Shown here: piece by piece, positions 36,067-45,012 of the stretch
How positions within the stretch are numbered: the stretch's first letter is position 1
How the letters are laid out: each line of letters starts with the position of its first letter
Assembly (NCBI GenBank): GCA_937995515.1
Contig: CALKJZ010000024.1
Location: 19,159-83,158, forward strand
DNA: 64,000 nucleotides
Source: an uncultured Sphingomonadaceae bacterium
Lineage (GTDB): Bacteria > Pseudomonadota > Alphaproteobacteria > Sphingomonadales > Sphingomonadaceae
Reading direction: 5' to 3'
Made by a program: the position numbers and the translations under genes
The notes under the pieces: model-generated
Seen by the model: only the letters and a program-made list of their open reading frames with translations
Database searches by the model: none
What the model was told of the DNA's origin: nothing

Positions 36067-37133
36067 GCGAAGACCGCAGCCTCGAGGCCCGAGAGGCGCA
36101 GGGCCGGCGGCCGGGCCGGCAGCGGACGCGGCGGCAGGCCCGCGACCATCGACGCAATGCGCGCGATGTGCGCCGGCGTGGTGCCGCAGCACCCGCCCAC
36201 GGCGTTGATGAGCCCGTCCTCCGCCCAGGCACGGATGAGCGAGGCGGTGGTCTCGGGGGCCTCGTCATAGCCGCCGAAGGCATTGGGCAGGCCGGCATTG
36301 GGGTAGACGAGCAGCGGCGCATCGGCGATGCCGGCAAGCGCCTGCACGTGCGGGCGCAGCTCGGTGGCGCCGAAACTGCAGTTGAGGCCGATGGTGAGCG
36401 GACGGACGTGCATCACCGAGATCCAGAAGGCCTCCACCGTCTGTCCCGAGAGGTTGCGCCCGGCAAGATCGGTGAGCGTCATCGAGAGCATGACGGGCAC
36501 GCGCCGGCCGAGCGCCTCCTCGGCCTCCATGGCCGCCATGGCGGCGGCCTTGGCGTTCAGCGTGTCAAACACCGTCTCGATCAGGATGAAATCGACCCCG
36601 CCCTCGAGCAGCGCATCGACCTGCTCGCGGTAGACTGCCTTCACACCATCGAAATCGACCTCGCGAAACCCCGGGTCCTCGACCCGGGGCGAAAGCGAGA
36701 GGGTCTTGTTGGTCGGCCCGAGCGCTCCGGCGACGAACCGTCGCCGGCCATCCCGGGCCTCGGCCGCATCCGCCTCGGCGCGCACGATCCCAGCGGCCGC
36801 GCGGTTGATCTCGGGCACCAGCCGCTCGGTGCCATAGTCCGCCTGCGAGATCGCGTTCGCGTTGAAGGTGTTGGTTGCGAGAATGTCGGCCCCGGCCTCG
36901 GCATAGGCGCGCGCGATGCCGGCGATTGCCTCGGGCCGGGTGAGGTTCAGAAGGTCGTTGTTGCCCTTCTGGTCGGAACGGACATCGAGCGCGCCGCGAT
37001 AGTCGGCCTCGGCAAGGCCCAGCGCCTGGATGGCCGTGCCATAGGGGCCATCCTTCACGAGGATGCGGGACCGGATGGCCGCACGGAAGGCGGCCTCGGC
37101 GTCAGACGGGGCAATCACGGGCGAGGCCCTCAT
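36063..37133 (-). CDS. metH: Methionine synthase, zinc homocysteine-methyltransferase subunit (MetH N-terminal part)
   Basis: A 356-residue homocysteine S-methyltransferase domain. The zinc ligands are Cys in [10 protein letters not shown] and the pair in [12 protein letters not shown]. Early blocks [13 protein letters not shown] and [20 protein letters not shown] are typical of MetH module 1. It binds homocysteine-zinc and receives the methyl group from methylcobalamin of the partner subunit. It overlaps metF and the C-terminal metH gene by 4 nt each. The Cys ligands are complete, so it should be active. Confidence 0.94.
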
Positions 37134-38074
37134 GCGGCCACCCTCCCGGCCGGGCGCACCCCGAGCAGGTGGCAGATGGCATAGGCCAGTTCGGCCCGGT
37201 TGAGGGTGTAGAAATGGAAGTGGCGGACCCCTCCCGCATAGAGCCGGCGGACCATCTCTGCCGCCACGGTCGCCGCCACCAGCTGGCGCGCAGCCGGCAG
37301 CTCGTCGAGGCCGTCGAACAGCCGCCCCAGCCAGTCGGGCACGGACGTGCCGCACATGGCGGCCATGCGCCTGGTGTTGGCGAAGTTCGCAACCGGCAGG
37401 ATCCCGGGGACGAGCTCGGCCGAGATGCCGGCGGCGGCAGCCCTGTCGCGGAAGCGGAAGAAGATCTCGGGCTCGAAGAAGAACTGGGTGATCGCGCGCG
37501 TGGCACCGGCCTCGATCTTGCGCTTCAGGTGCTCGATGTCGGCCTCGGCGCTTGCCGCCTCCGGGTGAACCTCGGGATAGGCGCCCACCGAAAGCTCGAA
37601 CGGCGCGACGGTGCGAAGCCCGGCCACCAGCTCGGCGGCATCGGCATAGCCATCGGCGCGCGGCACGAAGCGGGACTCGCCACCCGGCGGGTCCCCGCGC
37701 AGGGCGACGATGTGACGCACCCCGGCCGCCCAGTAGGCGCGGGCCACCTCGGCGATCTCGTCGCGGCTGGCGTTCACGCAGGTCAGGTGCGCGGCCACCG
37801 GAACGGAGGTGGAGGTCGCGATGCGCTGGACCGTCGCGTGGGTCCGCTCGCGCGTGCTGCCGCCTGCGCCATAGGTCACCGAGACGAAGCGCGGCGCAAG
37901 CGGCGCCAGCATCGCAACGGCAGCCCACAGCGTCTCGGCCATGGCCGCGGTCTTGGGCGGAAAGAATTCGAAACTGACCGCCACATCGCCCGGAAGGTCG
38001 GCAAACAGCGGCGGATTGGACGCGCGCACCCGTTCGAGCCGGCAATCCACAAGGCTGGCCGCGCGCACCATCAT
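37130..38074 (-). CDS. metF: Methylenetetrahydrofolate reductase
   Basis: A 314-residue MTHFR of the bacterial TIM-barrel type. Visible blocks: [31 protein letters not shown] (with the catalytic Glu and Asp positions nearby), [24 protein letters not shown] ([12 protein letters not shown]) and [12 protein letters not shown]. It makes 5-methyl-THF with FAD and NAD(P)H, feeding the next genes metH1 and metH2. The double ATG at 38074/38071 overlaps the upstream ArsR-methyltransferase gene by ATGA. The complete four-gene string is one operon. Confidence 0.96.
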   Translation of the reverse strand: MMVRAASLVDCRLERVRASNPPLFADLPGDVAVSFEFFPPKTAAMAETLWAAVAMLAPLAPRFVSVTYGAGGSTRERTHATVQRIATSTSVPVAAHLTCVNASRDEIAEVARAYWAAGVRHIVALRGDPPGGESRFVPRADGYADAAELVAGLRTVAPFELSVGAYPEVHPEAASAEADIEHLKRKIEAGATRAITQFFFEPEIFFRFRDRAAAAGISAELVPGILPVANFANTRRMAAMCGTSVPDWLGRLFDGLDELPAARQLVAATVAAEMVRRLYAGGVRHFHFYTLNRAELAYAICHLLGVRPAGRVAA

Positions 38075-39054
38075 GCATCCGCCCTTTCCTCGGCAGCCCG
38101 CGCGGGGCCTTCTCCGGCGGCCCCGGCGCACCCCGGCGCCACGGCCTGCCACAGCTTCACGGTCAGCGCCGGGCCGGCTTGCTCCGAGCCATTGCCAAGG
38201 CGAAGCCCGGCATCGCGGCACCAGCGGGCGATGTCGGCCGCGGCAAAGCCCAGCCGCACATGGCGAAAGCGCGCGCGCAGCTCCTCCTGGTCGTGGCGGG
38301 CATAGTCCACCAGCAGCAGCTGCCCGCCCGGCGCCAGCACGCGGGCGGCCTCGCGGATGGCCTCCTGCGGGTCGGCTGCGAAGTGCAGCACCTGATGCAT
38401 CACCACGGTGTCGAACGCGCGCGCGGCAAAGGGCAGGGCCGCCATGTCGGCCTGGCGCACCTCGACACGGCGGAGGCCCAGACGGTCGAGCTTCACGCGC
38501 GCGACCCGCAGCATCTCGGGCGAGCGGTCGACGCCGATGGCCACCTCGGCGTCCGGGCCGAGCAGCTCGAGGATCCGCGCCGTGCCGGTGCCGATATCGA
38601 GCAGACGGCCGACGCCGCGGGCGCGCGCGAGATCGACAAGGTGGGCCTCGATGCCGTCGCCTGCGCCCTCGAGCGCGCGCATGTGATCCCACTCTGCCGC
38701 GTGCTCGGCAAACCATTGATCCGCAAGGCGCTGGCGCTCGGCGCGCACCTGTGCCAGCCGGAGACGGTCGGCGGCAATCGGATCCGTGCCGTCGAACAGC
38801 TCGGCGGCAAAGTCCAAAAGCCGGCCCGAATCGACCAGCGGCCCGGCACGCACGAACACCCAGGCTCCTTCGCGGTGGCGGCGCACGAGGCCGGCCTCGG
38901 AGAGGATCCGCACATGGCGCGACACACGCGGCTGGCTCTGGTCGAGCACCTCGGCCAGTTCGCCCATCGCCAGTTCCAGCTCGCGCACGAGAAGCAGGAT
39001 GCGCAGCCGCGTTGGGTCTGCCAGCGCTGCGAAGACGGCGTGCGGTTCGATCAC
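38071..39054 (-). CDS. ArsR-family regulator fused to a SAM-dependent methyltransferase domain
   Basis: A 327-residue fusion. Residues ~1-90 form an ArsR-type winged helix ([44 protein letters not shown]) without the usual Cys metal sites. From ~145 there is a class I methyltransferase domain: [33 protein letters not shown] ([14 protein letters not shown]) and [20 protein letters not shown]. It matches SahR-type regulators, in which the domain binds S-adenosylhomocysteine and the protein represses methionine-cycle genes. Placed first in the metF-metH1-metH2 operon, it very probably controls it; the ligand is inferred. Confidence 0.9.
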   Translation of the reverse strand: MIEPHAVFAALADPTRLRILLLVRELELAMGELAEVLDQSQPRVSRHVRILSEAGLVRRHREGAWVFVRAGPLVDSGRLLDFAAELFDGTDPIAADRLRLAQVRAERQRLADQWFAEHAAEWDHMRALEGAGDGIEAHLVDLARARGVGRLLDIGTGTARILELLGPDAEVAIGVDRSPEMLRVARVKLDRLGLRRVEVRQADMAALPFAARAFDTVVMHQVLHFAADPQEAIREAARVLAPGGQLLLVDYARHDQEELRARFRHVRLGFAAADIARWCRDAGLRLGNGSEQAGPALTVKLWQAVAPGCAGAAGEGPARAAEERADA

Positions 39055-39062
39055 GAGTGAAA

Positions 39063-39091
39063 GACTTAAACAACTCTTTAAATCCCGTCAA
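39063..39091 (-). promoter_or_regulatory. Candidate promoter and operator of the methionine operon
   Basis: Directly ahead of the ArsR-methyltransferase start is TTGACG (39091-39086 on the minus strand) followed after 17 nt by TAAGTC, a fair -35/-10 pair. Between them lies the inverted repeat TTAAA-CAACTC-TTTAA (39066-39081), the only AT-rich spot around, a good position for repression by the ArsR-type protein. The transcript would be almost leaderless. Confidence 0.4.
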
Positions 39092-39122
39092 TGGACCGGC
39101 CCGCACGCCGGCCGAGCACGGG

Positions 39123-39200
39123 CGGGCGGCCATGACGGCTTGCGTGACGGCGTGTCTTCAACCGGCCGTTCCAGCCTGCCATCGGGCGGCCATGACGGCT
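39123..39200. repeat. 18-nt direct repeat pair
   Basis: CGGGCGGCCATGACGGCT occurs at 39123-39140 and again at 39183-39200, exactly 60 nt apart, in the gap before mlaA. Neither copy is in a gene. They may be leftovers of a duplication or binding sites. Confidence 0.5.
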
Positions 39201-39247
39201 TTGCATGATGGCTTGCCGACGGGCCGCCGCGCGCCTAGCCGCCTGCC

Positions 39248-40228
39248 ATGCGCCGCCCTGCCCCGCCCGCGCCCGCCCTCCGGCTGCTGCCGCTGCTGCT
39301 GGCCGCCCTTCTTGCTGCCGGATGCGCGGGGCGCGATGCCCGCCTCGAGCGCGGCCTCGCCATGGGTCCGGCCGAGGCTGACCCGTGGGAAGGGCTCAAC
39401 CGCCGCACCTTCGCCGGGGGCGGCGCGCTCAACCGCTTCCTGTTCGACCCGGCCACCGGCGCATGGAAGGCAGCCGTGCCCGAGGCCGCGCGGCGCGGCA
39501 TTGCGCAGAGCTATCGCAACCTCGACGAGCCGCGCAACCTCGGCAACGCGCTCCTCCAGGGCAAGGTGCAAAGCGCCTTCCGGGCGCTCGACCGGCTGCT
39601 CGTCAACAGCCTGCTGGGCGTGGGCGGGCTTGCAGACCATGCAACGGCCATGGGCCTGCCCGAAGAGCGGCACGATTTCGGCCAGACGCTGGCCCTCTGG
39701 GGCGTTCCTTCGGGGCCGTTCCTCATTGCGCCCATCATCGGCCCCTCGACGGCGCGCGATGCGGCCGGCTTCGTGGTCGACTTCCTCGCCGACCCGACCC
39801 GCGCGGGCGAGCGCCTCCTGCTGGGGCGAAGGGAGCGGTTCGTCGAGCTTGGCGTGGAAATCATCAGCCGCCGGGCCGAGCCGACGGCACCCGACTGGAG
39901 CGCGGCCGCCTTCTCCGGCGCGGGCGACCCCTATGTGGCCATGCGCACGCGCTTTCTGGAATGGCGCCGCGCCCAGCTGCTCGACCAGCCGCAAGACCCG
40001 GGCCCGCCCGCGGGGCCGGTCTCAGGCGAGCGCGCGGATCATCCGCACCTCGCGCGCCTGGTGGCGCACGAGCGCCCGCCACAGCGGCAGGCCGAAATCC
40101 GGCTCGAGCCCCTCGGCGAGCCTCAGGATCTGCTGGTAGAACCAGGCCTGGGTGGCGACCCCGTTCAGCATCCGCGCAACCGGCCAGCGGCTGTGCCGGC
40201 CGAAGGGCCCGGGGCCGAAGGCGGCTGA
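39248..40228 (+). CDS. mlaA: Outer-membrane lipid asymmetry lipoprotein MlaA (VacJ)
   Basis: A 326-residue lipoprotein. A signal peptide ends at Cys26 (AALLAAGC). The VacJ domain follows: DPWEGLNRRTF, YRNLDEPRNLGNALLQG, LGVGGLADHATAMGLPEERHDFGQTLALWGVPSGPFLIAPIIGPS in pieces, and VVDFLADPTRAGERL. It extracts phospholipids that reach the outer leaflet and passes them to the Mla system. The normal family end lies near residue 260; the last ~65 residues run antisense into the 3' end of the flavin oxidoreductase gene. No mla transporter genes are nearby, as is usual in this class. Confidence 0.9.
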   Translation: MRRPAPPAPALRLLPLLLAALLAAGCAGRDARLERGLAMGPAEADPWEGLNRRTFAGGGALNRFLFDPATGAWKAAVPEAARRGIAQSYRNLDEPRNLGNALLQGKVQSAFRALDRLLVNSLLGVGGLADHATAMGLPEERHDFGQTLALWGVPSGPFLIAPIIGPSTARDAAGFVVDFLADPTRAGERLLLGRRERFVELGVEIISRRAEPTAPDWSAAAFSGAGDPYVAMRTRFLEWRRAQLLDQPQDPGPPAGPVSGERADHPHLARLVAHERPPQRQAEIRLEPLGEPQDLLVEPGLGGDPVQHPRNRPAAVPAEGPGAEGG

Positions 40229-41320
40229 AGGCTCGGCAGCCGGCAGGCGACAGCTCGGGTCGGCGAGCAGCCGGGCGGGCGCATCGGGCGCCACCACCAG
40301 CGGCCGCGCGAGGCCGATGACGTCGCAGACCCCTTCGCCGAGCGCGGCCTCCATTGCCGCGCCGGTGCGGAAGCCGCCGGTCAGCATCAGCGGCACGCGG
40401 GTGGCCGCGCGAAGCCGCGCCGCCTCGGCAAGGAAATAGGCCTCGCGCGCGGCCGTTCGCGCCTCGGGGTCCTGCGGCCGATCGGCCGGCCCGGCGGGTT
40501 CGAGCCCGCCAAGGCCCACCATGCGGGGCGCTTCGTAGTTGCCGCCCGAAACCTCGAGGAGATCGATGCCTTCCGCCTCGAGCATCGCGGCCACCGCGCA
40601 GGAATCGGCAATGTCGAAGCCGCCGCGCTGGAAATCCGCCGAGTTGAGCTTGACGGAGACGAGAAAGCCTGGCCCGCAGGCGGCGCGCACGGCGCGCACC
40701 GCCCCGAGCAGCGGGCGCGCGCGGTTCGCGAGGCTGCCGCCCCAGCGGTCGCGCCGCCGGTTGGCAAGCGGCGACAGAAAGCCCGAGAGGAGATAGCCGT
40801 GCGCCGCGTGCAGCTGCACGCCCGAAAAGCCGGCCTCCTGGCAGGCGCGGGCGGCCGCTGCGAACCGCCCGGCGAGCGCATCGACCGCCGAGTCCGGCAT
40901 TTCCACCGGAAATCCGAACTGGCGGCCCGGAAGCGCAACCGGAACGGCCGAGGCGGCCTGGGGCCGCGGGTTGATGGCCGCCGGCGTCTGCCGCCCGGCG
41001 TGCGAGAGCTGGACGACCGCCACCGCGCCGAGAGCGCAGGCCGCGCGTGCCATCTGGCCGAGCCTTATGGTGCCAAGCGCATCCGGCGCGCCATCGAGCG
41101 CGATGTTGCCGGCCCGCTCGAGATGCCGGCGGCAGATCTGCACATTGCCGGTGATGAGAAGCCCCGCACCACCCCCGGCCCAGCGGCGATAGAGGCGCGC
41201 ATGGGCCTCGGTTGCGCGGTTGTGCCGGTCTGCCAAGCCTTCCGTCATCGCTGCCTTGGCCAGCCGGTTGGGCAGCGCCACCCCGCAGGGCAGCCGCAGC
41301 GGGCTTGCCAGCAGGCTCAT
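40022..41320 (-). CDS. NADH:flavin oxidoreductase, Old Yellow Enzyme family
   Basis: A 432-residue FMN TIM-barrel enzyme. Blocks: PLRLPCGVALPNRLAKAAMTEGL, VVQLSHAGRQTP, FSGVQLHAAHGYLLSGFLSP with the active-site His pair, RDRWGGSLANRARPL and DVIGLARPLVVAPD. A conserved-looking C-terminus (WFYQQILRLAEGLEPD) supports translation through the region that overlaps mlaA by 207 nt. Substrates would be enones or related alkenes; 2,4-dienoyl-CoA reductase activity is less likely because the protein lacks the C-terminal flavodoxin-like domain. It diverges from a small lipoprotein gene, with only 21 nt between starts. Confidence 0.88.
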   Translation of the reverse strand: MSLLASPLRLPCGVALPNRLAKAAMTEGLADRHNRATEAHARLYRRWAGGGAGLLITGNVQICRRHLERAGNIALDGAPDALGTIRLGQMARAACALGAVAVVQLSHAGRQTPAAINPRPQAASAVPVALPGRQFGFPVEMPDSAVDALAGRFAAAARACQEAGFSGVQLHAAHGYLLSGFLSPLANRRRDRWGGSLANRARPLLGAVRAVRAACGPGFLVSVKLNSADFQRGGFDIADSCAVAAMLEAEGIDLLEVSGGNYEAPRMVGLGGLEPAGPADRPQDPEARTAAREAYFLAEAARLRAATRVPLMLTGGFRTGAAMEAALGEGVCDVIGLARPLVVAPDAPARLLADPSCRLPAAEPSAAFGPGPFGRHSRWPVARMLNGVATQAWFYQQILRLAEGLEPDFGLPLWRALVRHQAREVRMIRALA

Positions 41321-41341
41321 CGGCTTGCCATGGGCCGTGGC

Positions 41342-41575
41342 ATGCGTCGCACGCGCCTGCCCCACCCTTGCGGTCTTGCGGCCATCCTCGCCCCCGCGCT
41401 CATGCTGGCCGCGTGCGCGGAGCGCGAGACGCCGCAGGCGGGCGAGTCCGACGCGGAGGCGGTCCGCCACGGGGTCGATCTCGCAGTTGCCGACGTGCTG
41501 GCCGCAGAGCAGGCTGCCAGCACGCCGCTTCCCGCCCGGAACCCGGCCGAAGCCGGGGCTGCGGCCACCGAATGA
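41342..41575 (+). CDS. Small lipoprotein, 77 residues
   Basis: A short protein with a basic N-terminus, a hydrophobic stretch and a lipobox LMLAAC ending at Cys25, then an acidic tail (ERETPQAGESDAEAVRHGVD). Such sequences are exported and lipidated. Family and role are unknown. It starts 21 nt from the divergent flavin oxidoreductase gene; an earlier in-frame ATG at 41330 is possible. The lipobox makes a real gene likely. Confidence 0.6.
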   Translation: MRRTRLPHPCGLAAILAPALMLAACAERETPQAGESDAEAVRHGVDLAVADVLAAEQAASTPLPARNPAEAGAAATE

Positions 41576-41589
41576 CTGTCACCGGATGA

Positions 41590-42315
41590 TCAGCGCAGCA
41601 TAAGCCCGCCGTCGATGGCGACGGACTGGCCGGTGATATAGGCTGCGCGCGGCGAGGCAAGGAACAGCACGACCTCCGCCACCTCCTCCGGCTCGCCCCA
41701 GCGCCGCATCGGCACGGCGCGCAGCAGCCGCCGCTCATAGTCCGCGTCGCTGCGCTGCATCTGCGTCATCCGGGTGCGGATGAAGCCCGGCGCCACGAGG
41801 TTCACGCGGATCTTGTCGGGCGCCCATTTGTCGGCAAGCGCGCGGGTGAGCCCGAGGAGCCCGGCCTTGGAGGCTGTGTAGGCCGGAGTCTCGCGCAGTG
41901 CGAGAAAGCTCGAGAGCGAGCCCATGGTGACAATGGCGCCCGCGCGCGCCTTCAGCCCCGCGTGGAAGGCCAGCGCGAGATCCATGACAGCGTTGAGGTT
42001 GATCTCGATGACGGCACGGAACCCCTCCTCGCCATATTCGTCGGGCCGGCCGGTGCCCGCATTGGCGACAAGAACGTCGACCGGGCCGACGCGCTCCGCG
42101 AGCGCGCGGGCGGTTCCCCGCTCGGCGAAATCGGCGCGGACATAGGCAAGGCCCGAGAGGTCCCCGTCATAGTCGCCGGGCGCCCCGCGCGTGCCGGTGA
42201 CAAAGACCTCGGCCCCGTTTGCGGCGAATGCGCGCGCGGTTGCAAGTCCGATGCCCTGGCTGCCGCCGGTCACCAGCACCCGCCTGCCCCCGAACTCCGG
42301 CCAGCTTGCTGCCAT
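41590..42315 (-). CDS. Short-chain dehydrogenase/reductase
   Basis: A 241-residue classical SDR with VLVTGGSQGIGLATARAF, LVANAGTG, catalytic Ser in TMGSLSSF, Tyr-x3-Lys in AYTASKAG and APGFIRTRMT, a full FabG-like set. A very strong Shine-Dalgarno site (TTAAGGAGG) precedes ATG 42315, so it should be well translated. It ends 14 nt past the small lipoprotein gene. Possible substrates are 3-oxoacyl or sugar-type ketones; nothing nearby decides. Confidence 0.9.
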   Translation of the reverse strand: MAASWPEFGGRRVLVTGGSQGIGLATARAFAANGAEVFVTGTRGAPGDYDGDLSGLAYVRADFAERGTARALAERVGPVDVLVANAGTGRPDEYGEEGFRAVIEINLNAVMDLALAFHAGLKARAGAIVTMGSLSSFLALRETPAYTASKAGLLGLTRALADKWAPDKIRVNLVAPGFIRTRMTQMQRSDADYERRLLRAVPMRRWGEPEEVAEVVLFLASPRAAYITGQSVAIDGGLMLR

Positions 42316-42492
42316 GTCGCCCTCCTTAAAGGCCCCTTGCAGCGCGCAATGCCGCAAGGCGCCACCGCCATTCCTGAGAGGGCGCCCGTTCCTCGGGCTT
42401 CTCTGGCCCCGGCGGCCCGGATGTGGCAGGCAGCCCCGGTCGGCGGCGGCAGGTGCGGCAGGGCCGGCCGTTTGGGCAGGGAAGGACCAACC

Positions 42493-42960
42493 ATGATCAT
42501 GAGACTGACCGGACTTGCAGCGGCGGCACTCTGGCTTGCCGGCTGCGGCGGATCCGGCGAGACAACCCGGACGGTGACAACCGACAGCGGCGAGCAGGTG
42601 ACGGTGGCCGCCACGACCAACAGCCGGGCGCTGGAAGCGCAGACGGTCGAGATTGCGAAGAGATTGCCGAGCTTTGCGCCCCTCTACCCGGGCGCGACGG
42701 TGGTCGCCACGATGGATGCGCAGGGCTCCGGCGGCGCAGGCCAGATGGTGACCCTCGAAAGCAAGGACCCGCTCGACAAGGTGCTCGCCTTCTACGACGC
42801 CAGGATCGCCGATGCGGGTGGCGAGGCCTCGCTGCGCACCCAGACGGCCGATTCGGCCACCCGCGCGGTGCGCATGCCCGATGGCTCGGGCGGGATGATC
42901 AGCGTCGCCACCGACGGCAAGACGACGACCATCGGCATCATCCACGGGCAGCAGATGTGA
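42493..42960 (+). CDS. Putative lipoprotein, 155 residues
   Basis: An exported protein with the lipobox LAGC at Cys18 (RLTGLAAAALWLAGC). The mature part has repeated short beta-like segments (TVAATTNSRALEAQTVEIAKR, FYDARIADAGGE, GGMISVATDGKTTTIGIIHG). The last two thirds suggest a small periplasmic domain, but no family is recognised. Ribosome site GGGAAGG precedes the ATG. Its neighbour is a VWA protein on the same strand 95 nt on. Confidence 0.75.
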   Translation: MIMRLTGLAAAALWLAGCGGSGETTRTVTTDSGEQVTVAATTNSRALEAQTVEIAKRLPSFAPLYPGATVVATMDAQGSGGAGQMVTLESKDPLDKVLAFYDARIADAGGEASLRTQTADSATRAVRMPDGSGGMISVATDGKTTTIGIIHGQQM

Positions 42961-43055
42961 AGGGGCGCGGGCAGCCGATGTAAGGCGCGAGGCCGGGGCG
43001 CCCTCCCCGGCTTTGCAGCTTGGCCCGGCGGGCGCGCGCGCCTAGCGTGGCGGCC

Positions 43056-44237
43056 ATGTTTCTCGGCTTTCTCGACGCGCTGCGCGGCGCGGGCATTCCG
43101 GCCTCGCTGAAAGAGCATCTGCTGCTGCTCGAGGCCATGCGGGCGGGCGTTGTCGGGCCCTCGGTCGAGGAGTTCTACTATCTCTCGCGCACCATCTACG
43201 TGAAGGACGAGGCGCTGCTCGACCGGTTCGACCAGGTGTTCGCAAGGGTCTTCTCCGGGCTCGACATGGCGGTCGAGACGGGCGCTGCCCAAATCCCGGA
43301 GGCGTGGCTGCGCAAGGTGGCCGAACTCTATCTGTCGGCCGAGGAGATGGCGAAGATCGCAGCGCTGGGCTCGTGGGACGAGATCATGGCGACGCTGCGG
43401 CAGCGCCTCGAGGAGCAGGAGGGCCGACACCAGGGCGGCGCGAAGTGGATCGGCACCGCTGGCACCTCCCCCTATGGCGCGCACGGCTACAACCCGGAGG
43501 GCGTGCGCATCGGGCAGGACGAGGGGCGGCACGGCCGTGCCATCAAGGTGTGGGACAGGCGGGAGTTCCGCAACCTCGACTCGACGGTCGAGCTTGGCAC
43601 GCGCAACATCAAGGTGGCGCTGCGCCGGCTGCGCAGGTTCGCGCGCACGGGGGCTGCCGAGGAGCTCGATCTCGACAGCACGATCCGCGAGACGGCCAAG
43701 AAGGCCTGGCTCGACGTCGTGATGCGCCCCGAGCGGCACAATGCGGTCAAAGTGCTGCTGATGCTCGACGTGGGCGGATCGATGGACCCGCACGTGCGAA
43801 TCTGCGAGGAATTGTTTTCGGCTGCCCGGAGCGAGTTCAAGCATCTCGAGTTCTTCTATTTCCACAACTGCCCCTACGAGGCCCTGTGGAAGGACAACCG
43901 CCGCCGCTGGTCAGAGCGGACCGCAACGATTGATGTGCTCCACACCTTCCCGCACGACTACAAGCTGATCTTCGTGGGCGATGCCTCGATGAGCCCCTAC
44001 GAGATCACCACCCCGGGCGGGTCGGTCGAGCACTGGAACGAGGAGGCCGGCGCCGTCTGGCTCGAGCGCCTGACCGGGGTCTATCATTCGGCGGTGTGGC
44101 TGAACCCGGTTCCCGAACGGCACTGGGACCATTCCCAGTCGATCCAGATCATCCGCAGGCTGATGGGCGAGCGGATGTACCCGCTCACCCTCGAAGGGCT
44201 CGACCGCGCGATGCGCGAGCTCACCCGCACGCACTGA
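43056..44237 (+). CDS. CoxE-like VWA domain protein
   Basis: A 393-residue member of the CoxE-like VWA family. The N-terminal half is a helical region (LRGAGIPASLKEHLLLLEAM, ARVFSGLD) and a basic loop with GAHGYNPEGVRIGQDEGRHG. The VWA part starts near residue 235 with a MIDAS-like VLLMLDVGGSMDPHV (Asp-x-Gly-x-Ser), then FHNCPYEALW and FVGDASMSPYEI. Such proteins work with a MoxR-type AAA ATPase as a metal-insertion or folding pair. No such ATPase is adjacent, so the partner must be elsewhere. Confidence 0.88.
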   Translation: MFLGFLDALRGAGIPASLKEHLLLLEAMRAGVVGPSVEEFYYLSRTIYVKDEALLDRFDQVFARVFSGLDMAVETGAAQIPEAWLRKVAELYLSAEEMAKIAALGSWDEIMATLRQRLEEQEGRHQGGAKWIGTAGTSPYGAHGYNPEGVRIGQDEGRHGRAIKVWDRREFRNLDSTVELGTRNIKVALRRLRRFARTGAAEELDLDSTIRETAKKAWLDVVMRPERHNAVKVLLMLDVGGSMDPHVRICEELFSAARSEFKHLEFFYFHNCPYEALWKDNRRRWSERTATIDVLHTFPHDYKLIFVGDASMSPYEITTPGGSVEHWNEEAGAVWLERLTGVYHSAVWLNPVPERHWDHSQSIQIIRRLMGERMYPLTLEGLDRAMRELTRTH

Positions 44238-44259
44238 CCGGCGGGCAGCGGCGCGGCGG

Positions 44260-44850
44260 TCAGGCGTCCTGCAGCCGGTTGCGCAGCCGGCGGGCGGCAA
44301 AGGCGATTGCGAGATACGCCACCCCCTCGAACAGCAGCGCCACGCCGATCAGGATCCCGGGCAGGACGGCAAAGGCCGACGAGATGGCCACCATCACCCA
44401 GATGCCGAGCGCAAGCGAGATGATGCCCGAGGCGAGGATCCAGCCCCAGCCGTCGTTCGGCCGAAGTGCGGCGCCGAAGATCATCTTGGCGGCCCCGTCG
44501 ATGATGAAGACGATGCCGAAGAAGATGGTGAGCGCGAAGGCGCCGATCGCCGGGTTGAAGACGAGATAGCCACCGAAGACGATCTTCAGCACACCCACCA
44601 GCAGCTGCCAGAGCGTTCCCTTCCAGCCCGGAACCGAAAAGGACTGGATGGCCTGCACCACGCCGGCTGCGATGATGAGAAAGGCAACCAGCCAGACCAC
44701 ACCCAGCGTTGCCGGAACGGGAACGACCATCGCGAAGATGCCGACCGCCACCATCACGAGGCCGAGCAGCAGGAACCCCCACCAGGCCTTGCGCACGCCC
44801 TTGGAAATGCCCTCCTTCAGCTCCTGCGTTGCCGGACTGAGCGCCATCAT
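44260..44850 (-). CDS. HdeD-like membrane protein (DUF308)
   Basis: A 196-residue protein with six predicted transmembrane segments and DUF308 repeats: WWGFLLLGLVMVAVGIFAMV, VWLVAFLIIAAGVVQAI, LLVGVLKIVFGGYLVFNP, LTIFFGIVFIIDGAAKMIFG, IISLALGIWVMV and LIGVALLFEGVAYLAIAF, each shown shortened. E. coli HdeD is acid-resistance linked; related proteins are common in Proteobacteria with no firm role. It converges on the VWA gene. Confidence 0.9.
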   Translation of the reverse strand: MMALSPATQELKEGISKGVRKAWWGFLLLGLVMVAVGIFAMVVPVPATLGVVWLVAFLIIAAGVVQAIQSFSVPGWKGTLWQLLVGVLKIVFGGYLVFNPAIGAFALTIFFGIVFIIDGAAKMIFGAALRPNDGWGWILASGIISLALGIWVMVAISSAFAVLPGILIGVALLFEGVAYLAIAFAARRLRNRLQDA

Positions 44851-44932
44851 GATCCCCCTTGCCTGCCTGTGCCCGCGCTTGCGGCATGAAGGATGCCGCG
44901 ATGGAATGCAAGGCCCGGAGCGACGGCCGCAT

Positions 44933-44968
44933 GGGCCGGCTGAGGGGCCGGCTGTGGGGCCGGCTGTG
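44933..44968. repeat. Three tandem 12-nt repeats
   Basis: GGGCCGGCTGAG is followed by two copies of GGGCCGGCTGTG, in the 162-nt gap between HdeD and the CoA-transferase. The unit length equals that of the repeat at 54001-54060. A slippage array is the simplest reading. Confidence 0.8.
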
Positions 44969-45012
44969 GGCGGCCCCCGGCCGCCCCTTTCGGCGCCCCT
45001 TCGCCCTTCCCG

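Noticed and set aside
44933..44968. CRISPR-like array
   Set aside because: Units are 12 nt without spacers, so it is a plain tandem repeat.
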